Source of the DNA: Paraburkholderia eburnea
GTDB taxonomy: Bacteria > Pseudomonadota > Gammaproteobacteria > Burkholderiales > Burkholderiaceae
Direction of reading: 5' to 3'
Length of the DNA stretch: 64,000 nucleotides
NCBI RefSeq assembly: GCF_002917095.1
Contig: NZ_PQGA01000013.1
Span: 62,001 to 126,000, forward strand
Under the pieces are notes generated by a model, which did no database searches, was not told the DNA's origin, and worked only from the letters and a program-made list of their open reading frames with translations. Shown piece after piece: positions 16,364 to 25,473 of this stretch (position 1 is its first letter; each line of letters begins with the position of its first letter). A program made the translations under genes and the position numbers.

Positions 16364-17959
16364 ATGGCAGACAACACCAGCATCACGCAAATCGAGACCT
16401 TCGGTTTCGAACGAATCCCCGACAAGTCGCGCTACGCGCGGCCCATCGATCTTTTCCGGCTGCTGTTCGGCGGCTGCAATACTTTTTCCACCTCCGTGCT
16501 GGGCGCCTTTCCGGTGCTCGTCGGCCTGTCGTTCAAGGCCAGCCTGTGGTCGATCGTGATCGGCGTGCTTGCCGGCACTTTCATTCTCGCGCCGATGAGT
16601 TCGTTCGGCCCGCGCAACGGCACGAGCGACCCGGTGTCCTCGGGCGCGCACTTCGGCATTCATGGCCGGATCGTCGGGTCGTTCCTCGCGATCCTCACGT
16701 CCGTTGCATTCTTCTCGCTTGCGGTGTGGAGTTCGGGTGACGCGCTCGTGGGCGGCGCGCATAACATGGTGGGCCTGCCGCAGAACGGCTGGACGCTGGG
16801 CGTGGCCTACATGGTGTTCGCCGTGCTCGTGCTGGTCGTGTGCATCTACGGCTTTCGCTTCATGCTGTGGGTCAACAAGATCGCCGTGTGGGCCGCGAGC
16901 CTGATGTTCGTGGTCGGCGTGTTCGCGTTCGCCAAAACCTTCGACGTCCACTACGCGGGCACGCTGCAACAAGGCAGCGCGGGCTTCTGGGCCGCCTTCA
17001 TCGGCGCGGTGCTGGTGGCGCTGAGCAACCCGGTTTCGTTCGCCTCGACGCTGGGCGACTGGGCGCGCTACATTCCGCAGACCACGCCGCGCTACCGCGT
17101 CATGGGTGCCGTGTACGCCGCACAGATCGCTACCTTCGTGCCGTTCTTCTTCGGCCTCGCGACGGCGACCATCATCGCCACGCACGCGCCGAGCTTCATC
17201 ACGTCGAACGACTACGTGGGCGGCCTGCTGGCGGTGTCGCCGCGCTGGTTCCTGCTGCCGATGTGCCTGATCGCGATCATCGGCGGGATGTCGACGGGCA
17301 CGACCGCGCTCTACGGCACGGGCCTCGACATGTCGAGCATGTTCCCCAAGTACCTCAACCGCGTGGGCGCCACGCTGCTGATCGGCACGCTGGCAATCGC
17401 GTTCATCTTCATTGGCCGCTTCGCGTTCAACCTCGTGGAGAGCGTGTCGACGTTCTCGACGCTGATCTGCACGTTCAGCTGCCCGTGGATGGCGATCATG
17501 GTGATTGGCTATATGCAGCGCCGCGGCTTCTATCTCGCCGACGATCTGCAGGTGTTCAACCGCGGCGGCCGGGGCGGTCACTACTGGTTCACGCACGGCT
17601 GGAACCTGCGCGCGATGGGCGCATGGCTGCCGGCGGCGTTCCTCGGCCTGTCCTTCGTGAACCTGCCGGGCCAGTTCGTCGGGCCGCTGGGCAACCTCGC
17701 GGGCGGCTGCGACCTGAGCGTGCCAGTGTCGTTCATCGTGGGCGGCGTGCTGTATCTGGCGCTGCTGTGGCTGGTGCCGGAACCCGACGCCGTGTACGGC
17801 CCGCAAGGACGGCGCTTCGTGCGCGGCGGCCGGGCGGCGGCTGCGGCGGCCGCCACGCCGGTGACGGCGCGGCTTGCCGCCAGGCCTGCCCGCAAGCGTG
17901 AAGAGCAGGAGGCGCTCGGCATGGGCTCGGTGCAGCGCGTGCGCGAGTACGCGGAATAA
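16364..17959 (+). CDS. NCS1-family nucleobase/cytosine-type permease
   Basis: A 531-residue inner-membrane protein with about 12 hydrophobic segments. The start (FGFERIPDKSRYARPIDLF) and the LFGGCNTFSTSVLGAFPVLVG segment near residue 45 are typical of the purine-cytosine permease (NCS1) family, as is FGPRNGTSDPVSSGAHFG near residue 80. The C-terminal 50 residues are polar and alanine-rich. It ends an apparent amine/guanidino catabolic cluster and would import the substrate by cation symport. Whether that is a nucleobase, hydantoin or guanidino compound is unknown. A strong terminator follows. Confidence 0.85.
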   Translation: MADNTSITQIETFGFERIPDKSRYARPIDLFRLLFGGCNTFSTSVLGAFPVLVGLSFKASLWSIVIGVLAGTFILAPMSSFGPRNGTSDPVSSGAHFGIHGRIVGSFLAILTSVAFFSLAVWSSGDALVGGAHNMVGLPQNGWTLGVAYMVFAVLVLVVCIYGFRFMLWVNKIAVWAASLMFVVGVFAFAKTFDVHYAGTLQQGSAGFWAAFIGAVLVALSNPVSFASTLGDWARYIPQTTPRYRVMGAVYAAQIATFVPFFFGLATATIIATHAPSFITSNDYVGGLLAVSPRWFLLPMCLIAIIGGMSTGTTALYGTGLDMSSMFPKYLNRVGATLLIGTLAIAFIFIGRFAFNLVESVSTFSTLICTFSCPWMAIMVIGYMQRRGFYLADDLQVFNRGGRGGHYWFTHGWNLRAMGAWLPAAFLGLSFVNLPGQFVGPLGNLAGGCDLSVPVSFIVGGVLYLALLWLVPEPDAVYGPQGRRFVRGGRAAAAAAATPVTARLAARPARKREEQEALGMGSVQRVREYAE

Positions 17960-17986
17960 AGACTGTTGCCCAGGCAACGGACAACG

Positions 17987-18023
17987 AACGGCCGGCGCGC
18001 GTAGCGTCGGCCGTTTGTTTTTT
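17987..18023 (+). terminator. Intrinsic terminator of the NCS1 permease gene
   Basis: AACGGCCG (17987-17994) pairs perfectly with CGGCCGTT (18008-18015) and runs into TTTGTTTTTTG. It starts 28 bp after the permease stop and closes the amine cluster. Confidence 0.88.
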
Positions 18024-18428
18024 GTCCAGCGATCGTGCCCTTTCCCGGATCGGCCCGGATCGTCTCTTCCAGCGTGCCCAAAACCCCGTCCGCACGGCCC
18101 GTTTTGCCCGAAAACCGCTGAAATGGTTCGGGAAATGTCCGAAAGGCTTTAAAATCCTTGGTTCCTTGCAGGATCGCCGAGCTGATCCCGACCTTTTTCG
18201 CTGCCTGCCATGGCGCGGAAGGCATGATGGGGACGCATCGACGAGGGCGCTGGAACCGTTGAGCGCTGGGCGCAACGCCGCCGCAGCGCCGGAGGGCAGG
18301 GCGCGATCGGCTAAACTGTATGGCTCGCGCGACCGACTTTCGGCGGCGCGCCCTGGGCGGCCCGACCACTTTCAAACCCGTTGCAGCACTAGCGGCGGCG
18401 GGTCAATGCATAGACTGGATGAACAACC
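18024..18428 (+). promoter_or_regulatory. argG upstream region, promoter and leader
   Basis: A 405-bp stretch without a credible gene. A weak sigma70-like promoter can be proposed from TTCGGG (18127-18132) and TAAAAT (18150-18155) with a 17-bp spacer, which would give a leader of about 265 bases before argG. I see no clear ARG-box palindrome and no riboswitch. The length of the leader is the only unusual point. Confidence 0.35.
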
Positions 18429-19763
18429 ATGAGCACGATTCTCGAATCTCTTCCGACCGGCCAGAAAGTCGGCATCGCGTTTTCCGGCGGCCTTGACACC
18501 AGCGCCGCACTGGTCTGGATGCGCAAGAAAGGCGCCGTGCCCTACGCCTACACGGCGAACCTCGGCCAGCCCGACGAAGAAGATTACGACGCGATCCCGC
18601 GCCGCGCGACCGAATACGGCGCAGAAGGCGCGCGCCTGATCGACTGCCGCGCGCAGCTCGTTGCCGAAGGCATCGCCGCGCTGCAAAGCGGCGCGTTCCA
18701 CGTCTCGACCGCCGGCGTCACCTACTTCAACACGACGCCGCTGGGCCGCGCCGTGACGGGCACGATGCTCGTCGCCGCGATGAAGGACGACGGCGTGAAC
18801 ATCTGGGGCGACGGTTCGACCTACAAGGGCAACGACATCGAGCGCTTCTACCGCTATGGCCTGCTCGTCAACCCGGATCTGAAGATCTACAAGCCGTGGC
18901 TCGACCAGACGTTCATCGACGAACTCGGCGGCCGTGCGGAAATGTCGGAGTTCATGAACCAGCAGGGCTTCGCGTACAAGATGTCGGCTGAGAAGGCCTA
19001 CTCGACGGACTCGAACCTGCTTGGCGCGACCCACGAAGCCAAGGATCTGGAAAGCCTCGAATCGGGCATCAAGATCGTCAACCCGATCATGGGCGTGGCG
19101 TTCTGGCGCGACGACGTCAAGGTCGAGCGCGAAGAAGTCACGATCCGCTTCGAAGAAGGCCAGCCGGTCGCGCTCAACGGCAAGACCTTCGCGAACGCCG
19201 TCGAACTGCTGCTGGAAGCGAACCGCATCGGCGGGCGTCACGGCCTGGGCATGAGCGACCAGATCGAGAACCGCATTATCGAAGCGAAGTCGCGCGGCAT
19301 CTACGAAGCCCCGGGCCTGGCGCTGTTGTACATCGCCTACGAGCGCCTCGTGACGGGCATCCACAACGAAGACACCATCGAGCAGTACCGCGAAAACGGC
19401 CGCAAACTGGGCCGCCTGCTGTATCAAGGCCGCTGGTTCGACCCGCAGGCGATCATGCTGCGCGAATCGGCGCAACGCTGGGTCGCGCGCGCGATCACGG
19501 GCGAAGTGACGATCGAACTGCGCCGCGGCAATGACTACTCGCTGCTGAGCACGAAGTCGCCGAACCTGACGTACCAGCCGGAACGCCTGTCGATGGAGAA
19601 GGTGGCATCGACGTTCTCGCCGCGCGACCGTATCGGCCAGCTCACGATGCGTAACCTCGACATCACCGACACGCGCGACAAGCTGCGCGTGTACTCGCAG
19701 GTCGGTCTGCTGAGCGGCGGCGAAAATTCGGGACTGCCGCTGCTGAATACCGATAAGGAATAA
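18429..19763 (+). CDS. argG: Argininosuccinate synthase
   Basis: A 444-residue enzyme of the longer, E. coli-like class. The ATP pyrophosphatase loop SGGLDTSAAL lies at residues 18-27, and YTANLGQPDEEDYDAIP and the GNDIERFYRYG region carry substrate-binding residues. It joins citrulline and aspartate with ATP to form argininosuccinate in arginine biosynthesis. It stands alone, flanked by terminators on both sides. It is unlikely to belong functionally to the preceding arginine/guanidino catabolic cluster. Confidence 0.96.
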   Translation: MSTILESLPTGQKVGIAFSGGLDTSAALVWMRKKGAVPYAYTANLGQPDEEDYDAIPRRATEYGAEGARLIDCRAQLVAEGIAALQSGAFHVSTAGVTYFNTTPLGRAVTGTMLVAAMKDDGVNIWGDGSTYKGNDIERFYRYGLLVNPDLKIYKPWLDQTFIDELGGRAEMSEFMNQQGFAYKMSAEKAYSTDSNLLGATHEAKDLESLESGIKIVNPIMGVAFWRDDVKVEREEVTIRFEEGQPVALNGKTFANAVELLLEANRIGGRHGLGMSDQIENRIIEAKSRGIYEAPGLALLYIAYERLVTGIHNEDTIEQYRENGRKLGRLLYQGRWFDPQAIMLRESAQRWVARAITGEVTIELRRGNDYSLLSTKSPNLTYQPERLSMEKVASTFSPRDRIGQLTMRNLDITDTRDKLRVYSQVGLLSGGENSGLPLLNTDKE

Positions 19764-19781
19764 GCCGCTCAGGTAGTATCA

Positions 19782-19823
19782 GCAAAAAGCCCGCTTCGGT
19801 TTTTACCGAAGTGGGCTTTTTGC
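19782..19823. terminator. Intrinsic terminator after argG (usable on both strands)
   Basis: GCAAAAAGCCCGCTTCGGT (19782-19800) pairs with ACCGAAGTGGGCTTTTTGC (19805-19823) around TTTT, with one G-T pair. The flanking A and T runs let it work for argG and for the converging quinone-reductase gene that ends at 19868. Confidence 0.92.
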
Positions 19824-19867
19824 ATTGGTGTTGGCTACATCCGTTGATTCAGGAGAGTCAACGTCCA

Positions 19868-20725
19868 CTAAATTCTTTCCTGCGCGTCGTCCGTTACGCC
19901 AGTCCTGAGAGTAGCAACGAGTGAGTCAAAGCTTTCCGTTAATCCATTAGGCCCGACATTATCGGCGATGTGCACCATCAGGCCGCTCTGATTCGGTGCG
20001 ATGCTGTCGTCAAGAACATGCTCTTTCGAATACGCGCCGCCGTTCTGTGGACGAAAAGCAATGGGCTCATCATCGAATAGTCGCTCCAGGCGGTTGCGCC
20101 ATGCCGCAACCGCGTTGGACATCCTGTCAGTATCCATGTGACCCGTTCCATATACAGCGAAGCTCGGCAACACTTGCATGCCGGTAAAAAATAAAGTGCC
20201 ATGCGTGACGGGAAAGAGCAATTGCTCCAACGGTCCGTTGATGCCGCGAGGGGAATAGTCCTGCTCCGGGCCGCCAACGGAGACGGCCAGCAACGCGCGT
20301 TTTCCCGCGAATCCGCCTTCGCCATAGCGATAGGTATTGCCCGCGCCCTGATAGCCGTAGGCGAGACCGAAAGCCCACACCCGATCAACCCATCCTTTCA
20401 TGATCGCGGGCATGCTAAACCACCACAGCGGGAATATCAGAATCACCGCATCCGCAGCCAAAATCTTCCGTTGCTCCTCTTCGACGTCGGAAGTCTGATA
20501 GCCATTGGCAAACGCGTGTCCCGATTCTTCGATAAAGGACAGGCGAGCCTTATTGGCTCTACGGGGAAAATCCTGATCGTCGTACACGGCCTTCCATTGC
20601 ATGCGGTATAAATCGGATTTTATGACCTCGTGACCTTGAGCCTGCAACACCTCATCCGCGATTTCGACGAGATGACTGGTCAAAGACGTAGGCTCTGGGT
20701 GGGCGTGGACAAGAAGAACATTCAT
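19868..20725 (-). CDS. NAD(P)H:quinone oxidoreductase (flavodoxin-fold, NQO1/KefF-like)
   Basis: A 285-residue FMN/FAD-dependent reductase. The N-terminal strand NVLLVHAHPEPTS is the phosphate-binding start of the flavodoxin-like fold, FPLWWFSMPAIMKGWVDRV near residue 98 is the family signature, and VSVGGPEQDYSPRGING near residue 145 lines the flavin. Such enzymes reduce quinones by two electrons and protect against quinone toxicity. A LysR gene diverges from it across a 90-bp gap, the usual layout for an electrophile-sensing regulator. The physiological quinone is unknown. Confidence 0.87.
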   Translation of the reverse strand: MNVLLVHAHPEPTSLTSHLVEIADEVLQAQGHEVIKSDLYRMQWKAVYDDQDFPRRANKARLSFIEESGHAFANGYQTSDVEEEQRKILAADAVILIFPLWWFSMPAIMKGWVDRVWAFGLAYGYQGAGNTYRYGEGGFAGKRALLAVSVGGPEQDYSPRGINGPLEQLLFPVTHGTLFFTGMQVLPSFAVYGTGHMDTDRMSNAVAAWRNRLERLFDDEPIAFRPQNGGAYSKEHVLDDSIAPNQSGLMVHIADNVGPNGLTESFDSLVATLRTGVTDDAQERI

Positions 20726-20815
20726 TGCGCGGGTCGCTCTCGGTAGGTCAATGCAGGCACGATAGGTCTGCCCAAGGTATATTGGAAATGAATTTCAATA
20801 ATTCCAGGTATTGCC

Positions 20816-21718
20816 GTGGACAATTCCTTGAGACGCCTCGACCTCAATCTGCTGGTCACGCTCGATGCCTTGCTATCGGAGCATCATGTGACGCGCGCGG
20901 CCGCGCGGCTGCACCTTTCGCAACCCGCTGTGAGCGTCCAGCTTGCAAGGTTGCGCGAAGTTTTTGAAGACCCGTTGCTGCTGCCCGGCCCGCGAGGGAT
21001 GCGACCCACGGCGCGGGCCGACGAACTGCGCGAGCCACTGCGTCAGGCGCTGGAATCATTGGCGCAGGCAGTTGCGCCTGCCAGTCCATTCGATCCCGCT
21101 CATGCGAGCCGGACCTGGCGCATCGCGGCATCCGACTATGGCGAGTCTACGATCGTGTTGCCGGCATTGGCCGGATTGCGGTCAGCAGCGCCCGGCACGC
21201 GCCTGGCCATTTTCGAACTGACTCCGTCGGCGCTGGCGCGCGAGGTCGAGCAAGGCCGCATCGACCTGGCCTTTCATATCGCAGAGGAAGCGCCAACGGA
21301 TCTGCACCAAAGATCGGTGTTCACCGAACGCTACGTGCTGGCGAGCCGCGTCGGGCATCCTAAACTGAAGAGACGTCCTACGCTTGCACAGTTCTGCAAA
21401 CTGGATCATGTGATCGTCTCGCCGGATGGCGGCGGATTTCTTGGCGCAACCGATACTGCGCTGGCCGACAGGGGCATGTCGCGAAACGTGGCGCTGTCCG
21501 TACCGCACTTTCTCTTTCTCGTGTCGGTACTGGCGAATACCGATTTCGTTGCGATGGTGCCTTCGCGATTGGTACGCGAGAACAAAGCGCTTCAGGTTGT
21601 CGAGCCGCCTCTTGAGTTACCGGGCTTCGAGATGCTCATGCTCTGGCATAAACGGGTACATCGCGATCCCGCGCATCGATGGTTACGTGAACATGTCGCG
21701 CGCTCGGTCCAGGCATGA
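20816..21718 (+). CDS. LysR-family regulator, divergent from the quinone reductase
   Basis: A 300-residue LysR protein starting at GTG 20816 (MDNSLRRLDLNLLVTLDALL). The helix-turn-helix is in residues 8-68 (VTRAAARLHLSQPAVSVQLA). The effector domain resembles the NodD/NahR subgroup, which often binds aromatic compounds. Its promoter region (20726-20815) is shared with the quinone reductase, which it most likely regulates. Effector unknown. Confidence 0.86.
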   Translation: MDNSLRRLDLNLLVTLDALLSEHHVTRAAARLHLSQPAVSVQLARLREVFEDPLLLPGPRGMRPTARADELREPLRQALESLAQAVAPASPFDPAHASRTWRIAASDYGESTIVLPALAGLRSAAPGTRLAIFELTPSALAREVEQGRIDLAFHIAEEAPTDLHQRSVFTERYVLASRVGHPKLKRRPTLAQFCKLDHVIVSPDGGGFLGATDTALADRGMSRNVALSVPHFLFLVSVLANTDFVAMVPSRLVRENKALQVVEPPLELPGFEMLMLWHKRVHRDPAHRWLREHVARSVQA

Positions 21719-21919
21719 AAAGAATGGCAGGCGTGGAGCCTGTTTCATCGCGGGGCCAATCGCGGACAACGTCGATGGAGCATTCATCCACGAGTCTCGC
21801 GGCCATCGATTCCAACAGATGGACTCACCTATTTCTCTCAACGCCGCGCCCGATTACGATCACGACTATTCGCGCTCGCCATACGCTCCCCTCCGCCCCA
21901 CGCTCCGGAACCAGTCCGC

Positions 21920-22840
21920 ATGCCGCTCTCCAGGATCGACCTGAATCTCTTCATTGTTTTCGAAGCGGTCTATCGCACGCGCAATCTCACGCGCGCGGCG
22001 GAGCTGCTGTTCGTCACGCAGCCCGCCGTCAGCAATGCGCTCGCGCGTATGCGCAAGACCTTCGACGATCCGCTGTTCGTGAGCACACCGGCGGGCATGG
22101 TGCCCACGCCCGTTTCGGAGAACATCATCGGGCGCGTGCGGGAGGCGCTGCAATTGCTCGATTCGAGCACGCACGCGGGTGAGCGTTTCGATCCGGCGAC
22201 TTCGCAGCGCACCTTCCGCTTGAGCATGAACGACCTCACCGAGGCGCTGCTGCTGCCCGCGCTCGAAGAGGTGCTGCAGCGCCTCGCGCCCGGCATCCGC
22301 ATCGAAAGCTATTTCACGACGCGCCGCGAAGTGCCCGAGGCGCTGGCGAGCGGCGAAGTCCAGCTGGCGATCGACGCGCCGCTGATCGACGATCCGCAAC
22401 TGGAGCAGGCGCCGCTCGGCAGCGACCGCTATGCGTGCCTCGTGCGCCAGGACCATCCGTTCGCGAAGAAGAAGCTCACGCTCGACGACTACCTGAGCCT
22501 CGGTCATATCCACGTTTCCAGCCGCCGGCAGGGTTCGGGTCTCGTCGATACGGAACTCAACAAACTCGGTCAGCGCCGCAACATTCTCACGCGCGTGCAG
22601 CACTATCTGGTCGCGCCGCTGATCGCCATGCGCACCGATCTGGCGCTGACCGCGCCGCTCACGCTCCTGCAGCGCTACGACGCACGAATCCTCAAGCTGC
22701 CCTTCGATCTGCCGGACCTCGAATCCCACGGCTACTGGCACCGCAGCGTGTCGGGCGACCCCGCTCACCGCTGGCTGCGCGAGCAGATTGCGCGCTTGAT
22801 GCGCAAGAAGAACCTGCAGCCCTTCGGTCATCACCGTTAG
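21920..22840 (+). CDS. LysR-family transcriptional regulator
   Basis: A 306-residue LysR protein. MPLSRIDLNLFIVFEAVYRTRNLTRAAELL opens the DNA-binding domain and the effector domain of the NodD/NahR-like type follows. A 201-bp gap separates it from the previous LysR gene; I see nothing in that gap. It lies 82 bp upstream of a histidine-phosphatase gene and probably controls the acyl-CoA cluster that follows on the same strand. Confidence 0.86.
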   Translation: MPLSRIDLNLFIVFEAVYRTRNLTRAAELLFVTQPAVSNALARMRKTFDDPLFVSTPAGMVPTPVSENIIGRVREALQLLDSSTHAGERFDPATSQRTFRLSMNDLTEALLLPALEEVLQRLAPGIRIESYFTTRREVPEALASGEVQLAIDAPLIDDPQLEQAPLGSDRYACLVRQDHPFAKKKLTLDDYLSLGHIHVSSRRQGSGLVDTELNKLGQRRNILTRVQHYLVAPLIAMRTDLALTAPLTLLQRYDARILKLPFDLPDLESHGYWHRSVSGDPAHRWLREQIARLMRKKNLQPFGHHR

Positions 22841-22922
22841 TTATTGCTGGATATAAATAGAATAAACTTCCTGAATGCCGTAGAGCCCGCTATCGTTTCA
22901 GCCATCTTCACGCGAGGACGGC

Positions 22923-23597
22923 ATGGCGGATCTCTATCTGGTACGGCACGGGCAGGCGTCGCTGGGCGCCCAGAACTACGACGCATTGTCGCCCTCCGGG
23001 CGCATCCAGTCGAACTGGCTCGGCGAATATTTCGCGCAGGCGGATATGCAGTTCGACCGCATCGTGACGGGCACGATGCGCCGCCACGAGCAAACCGCCG
23101 AAGCGCTGCTCGAAGGCATGCGCGCCCCGAAAATCGACGTCGTGCAGGACGCCGATCTCAACGAATACGACTTTCACGCCCTGTTCGCGGCGCTCGAATC
23201 GAGCGGCCTCATGCCGCCCGCGCCCGCCGACGGCAACGTCAAACATTTCTACAAGGCGCTCAAACACGCGTTGCGGCTGTGGTCGGAAGACCGTCTGCCG
23301 GGTGATCTGCCCGAAACCTGGCAGCAGTTCCAGGCACGCGTAGCGCGCGCCAGAGCGGCGATTCAGCGCATGGGCGGCAAGCGCGTGCTGGCGGTGAGTT
23401 CGGGCGGCGCCATCGCGGTGTTCACGCAACAGATCCTGGAGGCGCCGGCTTCCGCCGCGATCGCGCTCAATATGCAGATCCGCAACAGCAGCGTGAGCCA
23501 GTACGTCTTCAACGACAGCGCGATGTCGCTGGTCGGCTTCAACGCGCTGCCCCATCTCGAACGCGCCGAGCGCCGCAAGCTCGTCACCTATGGCTGA
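22923..23597 (+). CDS. Histidine phosphatase family protein (phosphoglycerate-mutase-like)
   Basis: A 224-residue protein with the catalytic LVRHGQAS at residues 6-13 and a second conserved region (VSSGGAIAVF) near residue 158, where the family usually has a second His; here the expected His-containing GH motif appears changed to SGGA. A GAGGAC ribosome-binding site precedes the start. Its stop overlaps the next gene (ATGGCTGA), so they are translationally coupled. Phosphatases of this type recur next to APH-like kinases and acyl-CoA dehydrogenases, which suggests a role on phosphorylated acyl intermediates; this is inferred. Confidence 0.85.
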   Translation: MADLYLVRHGQASLGAQNYDALSPSGRIQSNWLGEYFAQADMQFDRIVTGTMRRHEQTAEALLEGMRAPKIDVVQDADLNEYDFHALFAALESSGLMPPAPADGNVKHFYKALKHALRLWSEDRLPGDLPETWQQFQARVARARAAIQRMGGKRVLAVSSGGAIAVFTQQILEAPASAAIALNMQIRNSSVSQYVFNDSAMSLVGFNALPHLERAERRKLVTYG

Positions 23598-24630
23598 TTT
23601 GCACTTACGCAGTATGAATAACCCACTTCAATTCGACGTCGACACCCTCACGCGCTATCTGGCAGTTCATGTACCCGGCTTGCAGGGGCCGGTGACCATC
23701 GAGAAGTTCGCAGGCGGTCAATCCAATCCCACCTTTTTGCTGACGACGCCGGGCGGCCGCTACGTCCTGCGGCGGCAGCCGCCGGGCACGCTGCTCAAGT
23801 CCGCGCATGCGGTGGACCGTGAATTCCGCGTGCTCGCGGCGCTGCGTGAGACGCCGGTGCCGGTCGCGCGGGCGCTGCATCTGTGCGAGGACCGCGACGT
23901 TATCGGCAGCCTGTTCTACGTGATGAGCTACGAGGACGGCGAAACCTTCTGGGACCCGGCGTTGCCCGAATTGAGCGTCGAGCGGCGTGGCGCATATTAC
24001 GATGCCCTGATCGAAACCATGGCGGCGCTCCACGACGTGGATGTCGAAGCCGTGGGCTTGTCTGATTATGGTCGCGCAAGCCATTACTTCGCACGCCAGA
24101 TCGATCTCTGGACTGCGCAATATCGCGCGGCGCAGACCGACGATCTCGACGCCATGGAAAAGCTGATCGCGTGGCTGCCCGCGCATTGCCCTGCTGAATC
24201 CGGCAAGCCGACGCTCGTGCACGGCGACTTCCGCATCGACAATTTCATATTCGAGCGTGGCGTGCCGCGCGTGCGCGCGGTGCTCGACTGGGAACTGTCC
24301 ACGCTCGGCAATCCGCTCGCGGATCTCGCGTACTTCTGCATGTGTCTGCGCTTGCCGCGTCAAGGCCATATCGCCGGGCTGGCGGGCCTGGAGCGCGCCG
24401 CGCTGGGCGTGCCGGGCGAAGACGCGATTGTCGCGCAGTACTGCCGCCTGCGCGGCATCGACGCGATCGAAAACTGGAACTTCTACCTGGCCTTCAGTTT
24501 CTTCCGTCTGGCGTCGATCGCGCAGGGCGTGAAAAAGCGCGCGCTTGGCGGTAATGCGTCGAATGACAAGGCGCGTCAGGTAGGCGAAATGGCGGGGCCA
24601 CTGGCGCAAATGGGCGTCGAACTAATTTGA
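23590..24630 (+). CDS. APH-type phosphotransferase (ACAD10/LvaA-like hydroxyacyl-CoA kinase)
   Basis: A 346-residue kinase-like protein. The glycine-rich start GGQSNPTFLL lies near residue 38, the catalytic loop LVHGDFRIDNFIF near residue 210 and the metal site VLDWELSTLGNPLADLAY near residue 232; all key residues are present. This branch is fused or adjacent to acyl-CoA dehydrogenases (mammalian ACAD10/11, LvaA in Pseudomonas), where it phosphorylates 4-hydroxyacyl-CoA. The start overlaps the previous stop; ATG 23614 is an alternative. Together with the SDR and dehydrogenase downstream, the same chemistry is likely here. Confidence 0.84.
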   Translation: MADLHLRSMNNPLQFDVDTLTRYLAVHVPGLQGPVTIEKFAGGQSNPTFLLTTPGGRYVLRRQPPGTLLKSAHAVDREFRVLAALRETPVPVARALHLCEDRDVIGSLFYVMSYEDGETFWDPALPELSVERRGAYYDALIETMAALHDVDVEAVGLSDYGRASHYFARQIDLWTAQYRAAQTDDLDAMEKLIAWLPAHCPAESGKPTLVHGDFRIDNFIFERGVPRVRAVLDWELSTLGNPLADLAYFCMCLRLPRQGHIAGLAGLERAALGVPGEDAIVAQYCRLRGIDAIENWNFYLAFSFFRLASIAQGVKKRALGGNASNDKARQVGEMAGPLAQMGVELI

Positions 24631-24678
24631 ATCTGGCGTCATATCCAATCTGCTCAGGCAATATCGAGGTTAATCAAG

Positions 24679-25440
24679 ATGACTAATCTGTTTGATCTGA
24701 AATCGAAGATCGCGCTGGTCACGGGCGCAAGCCGCGGCATCGGCGAGGAGATCGCCAGACTGCTTGCGCAGCAGGGCGCGCATGTGATCGTTTCGAGCCG
24801 CAAGCTCGACGATTGCGAGGCCGTGGCGCGCGGCATTCGCGAAGCCGGCGGCAGCGCCGAGGCCTTCGCCTGCCACGTGGGCCGCATCGAGGATATTCAC
24901 GCGATCTTCGGCCATATTCGCGAGCGTCATGGCCGGCTCGACATTCTTGTCAACAACGCCGCCGCGAATCCCTATTTCGGCCATATTCTGGACACCGATC
25001 TCGCCTCGTTCGAAAAGACCGTCGAAGTCAATCTGCGCGGCTATTTCTTCATGTCGGTAGAGGCAGGCAAACTCATGCGCGAGCACGGCGGCGGCGCGAT
25101 CGTCAACACGGCATCCGTCAACGCGCTGCAACCGGGCGACCGGCAAGGCATCTATTCGATCACCAAAGCCGGCGTCGTGAACATGACGCGCGCGTTCGCC
25201 AAAGAGTGCGGGCCGCTGGGCATCCGCGTCAACGCGCTGTTGCCGGGTCTCACCAAAACCCGCTTCGCGGGCGCGCTGTTCGCGGATCAGGCGCTCTACG
25301 AACACGCGATCGGCAAGATCCCGCTGCGCCGTCATGCCGAGCCGCGCGAAATGGCAGGCACGGTGCTGTATCTCGTCTCCGATGCGTCGAGCTATACCAA
25401 CGGCGAGTGCATCGTCGTGGACGGCGGCCTGACGATCTGA
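24679..25440 (+). CDS. Short-chain dehydrogenase/reductase
   Basis: A 253-residue classical SDR. TGASRGIG (residues 13-20) binds NAD(P), NNAAANP is at residue 91 and YSITKAG (residues 157-163) holds the catalytic Tyr-x3-Lys pair. The C-terminus ends in CIVVDGGLTI as usual. It is the third gene of a coupled acyl-CoA cluster, 48 bp after the kinase gene and 33 bp before the acyl-CoA dehydrogenase. It probably acts on a hydroxy- or ketoacyl-CoA; the substrate is unknown. Confidence 0.88.
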   Translation: MTNLFDLKSKIALVTGASRGIGEEIARLLAQQGAHVIVSSRKLDDCEAVARGIREAGGSAEAFACHVGRIEDIHAIFGHIRERHGRLDILVNNAAANPYFGHILDTDLASFEKTVEVNLRGYFFMSVEAGKLMREHGGGAIVNTASVNALQPGDRQGIYSITKAGVVNMTRAFAKECGPLGIRVNALLPGLTKTRFAGALFADQALYEHAIGKIPLRRHAEPREMAGTVLYLVSDASSYTNGECIVVDGGLTI

Positions 25441-25473
25441 ACGCCGTCAATCAATCCGATAAAGGAGAGCAAG

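Noticed and set aside
16085..17977. Minus-strand open frame of 630 codons opposite the NCS1 permease
   Set aside because: Rich in Arg, His and Ala with no hydrophobic or catalytic pattern; a shadow of the permease gene.
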